Below, piece after piece: positions 59,806 to 64,000 of a stretch of DNA of 64,000 bases. The notes beneath the pieces are model-generated. The model did not search any database. It was given only the letters and a program-made list of their open reading frames with translations, and was not told the DNA's origin. The stretch comes from Neomegalonema sp. (GTDB lineage: Bacteria; Pseudomonadota; Alphaproteobacteria; Rhodobacterales; Rhodobacteraceae). The stretch is from the NCBI GenBank assembly GCA_022760435.1, contig JALEFY010000030.1, positions 62,001-126,000 of the forward strand. Reading direction: 5' to 3'. The translations under genes and the position numbers were made by a program. Numbering within the stretch: position 1 is the stretch's first letter; each line of letters begins with the position of its first letter.

Positions 59806-61123
59806 TCTGGGCGCGGTGCCAGAGCAGCCGGAGCGGGTTCTGGCGTTTTTGAAGGCTTTGACACGCTGGAGCTTGCGCTACACGCCTTGGGTCGCGGCCG
59901 AACCTCCCGATGGTCTGGTGTTGGAAATCACCGGCTGCGCGCATCTCTTCGGTGGCGAGGCTGCGCTGGCGCAAGTGGCTCATGATCGTTTGCGGGCCAT
60001 GGGGCTCAGCGCCTGTATCGGGATCGCCGATACCAAGGGGGCCGCTTGGGCGCTGGCGCATTTTGCCTCCTCCCGGATGCAGGCGATATCCGCCGTGCCT
60101 GCCGGAGAAGCGCAGGCGATGCGGGCTGTGCTGGGGGCGCTGCCCGTTGCAGCGTTGCGCATTGATGACCTCATAACCCGCAAGCTTCAGCGGGTCGGCC
60201 TGCGCTGTATCGCCGATATTGCTGCCTTGCCGCGCGCGGCCCTGACCCGGCGTTTCGGGCCATTGCTCGCGCAGCGTATGGACCAGCTGTTTGGTGAAAT
60301 CCCAGAGCCCGTTTCTCCCATGCAAATCGAGCCGCCCTATGCTGTGCGCTTGCATCTGCCTGAACCCATTGGACTGACGGGCGATCTGCAAGCCGGGTTG
60401 GAGCGTCTGTTGCAGCGTTTATGTCTGCGGCTGCGGCGCGAGCAAAAAGGGGCCTGCGCGCTGCGTTTGAGCATTCAGCGCTGCGATGGCAGTGTTGATG
60501 CCGCCGATATCGGGCTGGCGCGGGCCATGGATGATCCCAGCCGCATCGCCCGGCTTTTTGAGCGCGCGATCGGGGCTTTCGATGCGGGCTTTGGCATCGA
60601 TGCTCTGCGCTTGGAGGCGCTGGAAGTGGCCCCGATCAAGCCGGAGCAGATGCATGCTCTGGGCACTCATGCGGCACGGGACGATCTGTCGGAACTGATT
60701 GCGCGCCTGGGCAATCATATCGGATTTGACCGGGTGCTGCGCTTTGCACCCAGGGACAGCCATTTGCCCGAACGCAGCTATGCGCTGGTGCCCGCCGCGT
60801 CTTTTACCCCCATGCCATTCGAGTATCAGGGGCCGCCGCGTCCGCCGATGATCTTCACCCCTGAGCCGGTGATGGCGCTCGATCAGAGCCGGGGGGCAGC
60901 CGCAGCCCCGCCCGCGCGCTTTCGCTGGCGACGCACTCCGTTTGAGACCCAGGATGCTCTGGGCCCGGAGCGCATTGCCCCGCAATGGTGGTGTGAGGAT
61001 CCGGATTGGCGCTCGGGTCCGCGCGACTATTGGCGCGTGCAAACCCGGCAAGGCCATCGTCTCTGGCTGTTTCATACACCCGCCGAAGCCGGGCGCTGGT
61101 TTGTGCAGGGGGAATTCCTGTGA
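59594..61123 (+). CDS. imuB: ImuB, inactive Y-family polymerase of the mutasome
   Basis: A 509-residue Y-family (DinB-like) protein: LYMWFPHLAAELMQRQ at the start lacks the catalytic Asp of active polymerases, as known for ImuB. LGLQTAMSLADAKALVPDL, ACIGIADTKGAAWALAHFA and helix-hairpin-helix-like LQRVGLRCIADIAALPRAAL follow; C-terminal part ends with WRVQTRQGHRLWLFHTPAEAGRWFVQGEFL. It bridges the beta clamp and DnaE2. It overlaps imuA at its start and dnaE2 by four bases at its end (GTGA). Confidence 0.93.
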   Translation: MPGRVLYMWFPHLAAELMQRQKGRASAGGSPLAVLRMERGAWRLSSLNKSAVKLGLQTAMSLADAKALVPDLGAVPEQPERVLAFLKALTRWSLRYTPWVAAEPPDGLVLEITGCAHLFGGEAALAQVAHDRLRAMGLSACIGIADTKGAAWALAHFASSRMQAISAVPAGEAQAMRAVLGALPVAALRIDDLITRKLQRVGLRCIADIAALPRAALTRRFGPLLAQRMDQLFGEIPEPVSPMQIEPPYAVRLHLPEPIGLTGDLQAGLERLLQRLCLRLRREQKGACALRLSIQRCDGSVDAADIGLARAMDDPSRIARLFERAIGAFDAGFGIDALRLEALEVAPIKPEQMHALGTHAARDDLSELIARLGNHIGFDRVLRFAPRDSHLPERSYALVPAASFTPMPFEYQGPPRPPMIFTPEPVMALDQSRGAAAAPPARFRWRRTPFETQDALGPERIAPQWWCEDPDWRSGPRDYWRVQTRQGHRLWLFHTPAEAGRWFVQGEFL

Positions 61124-64000
61124 GCTTTGCAGATCTTGCCGTCACCAGCAATTTCACCTTCCTTACCGGGGCGTCGCATCCCGAAGAGATGGTGGAGCGC
61201 GCGGCTGCCTTGGGCCTCGCCGCGATTGCGATCACGGACCGCAATTCCCTGGCCGGTGTCGTGCGCGCCTATGCCCGGCTCAAGCAATTGAAAAAGGAAG
61301 CCATTCCCGCCCGAAAAACGGTGAGCGTTGCGGATGTGCGGGCGCGCGCCAAAACCCTTCGCGCTCGCAAGGATCCGTCCAGCCGGGCTGAAATGCCCGA
61401 TCCGCCAGAGCCCCATCCGGATGCCGATTTCCAGCCGCTGAGCATCCCCAAACTGATCGTCGGCGCGCGACTGGTGCTCAGCGATGCTCAAACCGATTGG
61501 GTGGCTTTGCCAACCGACCGCGCGGCTTATGGTCGGCTGACGCGGCTGTTATCGATCGGCAAATTGCGCGCACAAAAGGGGGACTGCCATCTCACACAGA
61601 GCGATCTGTATGAATGGGGTTCTGGCATGATCCTGCTCGCCTTGCCCCATCAGCCGCTCAGCCCGCCAGTCGAGGAAATCGCCGCCATGGCGCGCCATTT
61701 TCCGCAGCATGTCCATACCGCTGCCGCGCCGCTCTATGATGGGCAGGATCAAAAGCGCCTCCAGCAGTTGGCAGAATGCGCCATGGCCGCGCATGCCCCG
61801 CTGGTCGCGGTCTCCAATGCCTTGATGCATCATGCCCGCCGCCGCCGACTGGCCGATGTGCTCACCTGCCTGCGCGAAGGGCTGAAGATCGACAGTATCG
61901 GCACCCGGGCGCTGCCCAATGCCGAACGCCGCTTGCGCAGTCCGCAGGAAATGGCGCGATTGTTTCAGGCGCATCCTGGCGCGGTCCGCCGCAGCCTGGA
62001 GATCGCCGAGCGCTGCCAGTTCGATCTGAGCCAGTTGCGCTATGAATATCCCGATGAGGTCACCCAGGGCGAGGCACCGCAACTGCGCCTGACCCGCCTG
62101 ACCGAAGAGGGGCTGCGCTGGCGATATCCGAGCGGCGCGCCCCCGAAAATCACCGCCGCCATCGCCAAGGAGCTGCGCCTGATCGAGAGGCTCGATTACG
62201 CCCGCTATTTCCTCACGGTCCATGACGTGGTGCGCTTTGCCCGCGATCAGCAGATCCTTTGTCAGGGTCGGGGCTCGGCTGCCAACTCGGTTGTCTGCTA
62301 TGTGCTTGGCATCACCGATGCCAATCCTGAGCTGATTTCCGCGGTGTTCGAGCGTTTTATCTCCGAGGCGCGGGGCGAGCCGCCGGATATTGATGTCGAT
62401 TTCGAGCATGAGCGCCGCGAAGAGGTGATCCAGTATATCTATGAGCGCTATGGCCGCCACCGTGCCGGGCTGTGCGCGACCGTGATCCATTTTCGCGCCC
62501 GCGCCGCCTTGCGCGAGGTCGGCAAGGTGATGGGCCTGTCGCAAGATATGGTCTGTGCGCTGGCAAGCCAGGTCTGGGGCTGGTCCAGCAAAGGCATACC
62601 GGACCAGCATATTCGTGAGCTGGGCCTCGACCCGACCGATCGCCGCCTGCGCCAGACGCTGGATCTGGTCCATGAGCTCATCGGTTTTCCGCGCCATCTG
62701 TCACAGCATGTGGGCGGTTTCATCATCACCCGCGACCGGCTCGATGCCTATGTGCCGATTGAAAATGCCGCGATGGAGAATCGCACGGTGATTGAGTGGG
62801 ATAAGGACGATATCGACGCTCTGGGGATGATGAAGGTCGATGTGCTCAGCCTTGGCATGCTGACTTGCATTCGAAAGGCGCTTGACCTGCTTGCGGCCCA
62901 TGGCGGCCCGCGCCTGACGCTTGCCAGCATCCCCGAGGAGGACCCAGCGGTGTATGACATGCTGTGCAAAGGCGATTCCCTGGGCGTGTTTCAGGTCGAA
63001 AGTCGGGCGCAGATGAATTTTCTGCCGCGCATGAAGCCGCGCAAATTCTATGATCTGGTGATCGAGGTCGCGATTGTCCGGCCCGGCCCGATCCAGGGCG
63101 ATATGGTCCATCCCTATCTGCGCCGCCGCAACGGGGAAGAGGCCGTGGAGTATGCGCATCCGGAGCTCGATGAAATTCTCGGCAAAACGCTCGGCGTGCC
63201 GCTGTTTCAGGAGCAAGCGATGCAGATCGCGATGGTCGCGGCGCAATTCACCCCCGATGAGGCCGATGGCCTGCGCCGCGCGATGGCGACCTTTCGCAAG
63301 ACCGGCACCATTCAGAGCTATCGCGATCTGTTCATAGAGCGCATGACCGCGCGTGGCTATGCCGCTGACTTTACCGAGCGGGTGTTCAATCAGATCGAGG
63401 GCTTTGGCGAATATGGCTTTCCCGAAAGCCATGCGGCGAGTTTTGCGGCGCTGGTCTACGCGTCCTCCTGGCTCAAATGCTATCATCCGGCGATATTTGC
63501 CTGCGCGCTGCTCAATTCGCAGCCGATGGGGTTTTATGCGCCGGCGCAGATTGTGCGCGATGTGCGTGAGCACGGGGTCGAGATCCGGCCTGTTTGCATC
63601 AATGCCAGCGATTGGGATTGCACGCTGGAGCCTGCTGCGACAGGTCTGGCGCTCCGGCTTGGCTTTCGGCAGGTGAAGGGCATCGATGCGCAGACCGGCC
63701 AGACGCTGAGCGATGAGCGCCGCAATGGCTATCCGAGCCTGGAGAGTGTCTGGCAGCGCGGGGCTGCCTCGGCGCCGATCCTTACGCGCCTGGCCGAGGC
63801 CGATGCCTTTGCCGGGCTTGGCTATACGCGGCGCGCGGCGATCTGGGCGGCGCAGGCTCTACAGGCGCCGCGCCAGATGCCGCTGTTTCAGCATGTCGAT
63901 GATGAAGGGATTGTGGAGCCGCCGATCGCTCTGCCCGCTGCCTCGATGGGGGAAGAGGTGATCGAGGATTATGTCGCCACGCGTTTGAGCTTGCGCGCCC
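61120..64000 (+). CDS. dnaE2: Error-prone DNA polymerase DnaE2 (partial, runs off the window)
   Basis: About 960 codons are present and no stop is reached. N-terminal PHP domain (LAVTSNFTFLTGASHPEEMVERAAALGLAAIAITDRNSLAGVVRAY), polymerase core with catalytic aspartates in PPDIDVDFEHERREEVI near residues 422-438, and RGSAANS and LSQHVGGFIITR. DnaE2 does SOS translesion synthesis with ImuA and ImuB. GTG start at 61120 overlapping the imuB stop. A helix-hairpin-helix/OB region should follow beyond the window. Confidence 0.96.
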   Translation, partial: MSFADLAVTSNFTFLTGASHPEEMVERAAALGLAAIAITDRNSLAGVVRAYARLKQLKKEAIPARKTVSVADVRARAKTLRARKDPSSRAEMPDPPEPHPDADFQPLSIPKLIVGARLVLSDAQTDWVALPTDRAAYGRLTRLLSIGKLRAQKGDCHLTQSDLYEWGSGMILLALPHQPLSPPVEEIAAMARHFPQHVHTAAAPLYDGQDQKRLQQLAECAMAAHAPLVAVSNALMHHARRRRLADVLTCLREGLKIDSIGTRALPNAERRLRSPQEMARLFQAHPGAVRRSLEIAERCQFDLSQLRYEYPDEVTQGEAPQLRLTRLTEEGLRWRYPSGAPPKITAAIAKELRLIERLDYARYFLTVHDVVRFARDQQILCQGRGSAANSVVCYVLGITDANPELISAVFERFISEARGEPPDIDVDFEHERREEVIQYIYERYGRHRAGLCATVIHFRARAALREVGKVMGLSQDMVCALASQVWGWSSKGIPDQHIRELGLDPTDRRLRQTLDLVHELIGFPRHLSQHVGGFIITRDRLDAYVPIENAAMENRTVIEWDKDDIDALGMMKVDVLSLGMLTCIRKALDLLAAHGGPRLTLASIPEEDPAVYDMLCKGDSLGVFQVESRAQMNFLPRMKPRKFYDLVIEVAIVRPGPIQGDMVHPYLRRRNGEEAVEYAHPELDEILGKTLGVPLFQEQAMQIAMVAAQFTPDEADGLRRAMATFRKTGTIQSYRDLFIERMTARGYAADFTERVFNQIEGFGEYGFPESHAASFAALVYASSWLKCYHPAIFACALLNSQPMGFYAPAQIVRDVREHGVEIRPVCINASDWDCTLEPAATGLALRLGFRQVKGIDAQTGQTLSDERRNGYPSLESVWQRGAASAPILTRLAEADAFAGLGYTRRAAIWAAQALQAPRQMPLFQHVDDEGIVEPPIALPAASMGEEVIEDYVATRLSLRA

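Overview
The window is a GC-rich alphaproteobacterial chromosome segment, most likely from a member of the Rhodobacterales. This is inferred from gene content and order: the sfsA-map-radC block, the YfgM-like/BamB-like/Der trio, the urt-ure cluster, the imuA-imuB-dnaE2 mutasome cassette, and flgG-flgA-flgH-fliL. Most genes are core-like, with short spacings and ATGA-type overlaps. No rRNA, complete insertion sequence or integrase gene was found.

Layout. 0.2-10.9 kb: scattered housekeeping and envelope genes (TPR protein, TerC-family membrane protein, SixA, 1-Cys peroxiredoxin, two tandem trypsin-like proteases, RadC, Map, SfsA, a CinA-like molybdopterin-binding protein, a glyoxalase-fold protein). 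11.1-21.3 kb: one long nitrogen-acquisition block, the urea ABC transporter urtABCDE followed by ureD, ureA, ureB and ureC, with three extra small genes between the urease subunits. One of these is a MESH1-like HD hydrolase. A good sigma-54 promoter precedes urtA, and two stem-loops separate urtA from urtB. The nickel-insertion genes ureE, ureF and ureG are not in the window. 21.3-24.8 kb: an aromatic-degradation patch with a LysR regulator, an intradiol dioxygenase, an SCP2-like protein and an alpha/beta hydrolase. The divergent promoter region carries two matched palindromes 50 bp apart. 25.0-27.9 kb: flagellar genes. 28.0-31.5 kb: cobalamin uptake (BtuF-like protein, B12 riboswitch, BtuB-like receptor). 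31.8-45.6 kb: envelope and housekeeping genes up to a large AsmA protein, with several short tandem repeats.

45.6-56.3 kb: a tRNA-Thr(TGT) gene is followed by a stretch with accessory character: a patatin-like lipoprotein, an RND efflux pump with its adaptor, a potassium channel, a GltS glutamate carrier, and then the most notable item in the window. This is the remnant of a type I-F CRISPR-Cas system. A Cas8f/Csy1-like gene overlaps by four bases a truncated Cas5f/Csy2 gene that runs straight into a mini-array with a type I-F-like repeat, one 32-bp spacer and a second repeat. The truncated cas5f ends inside the first repeat, in codons that resemble the repeat. This suggests that recombination between cas5f and the array deleted cas7f, cas6f and most of the array.

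56.5-64.0 kb: AraC regulator, beta-lactamase-fold esterase, then imuA-imuB-dnaE2; dnaE2 runs off the end of the window.
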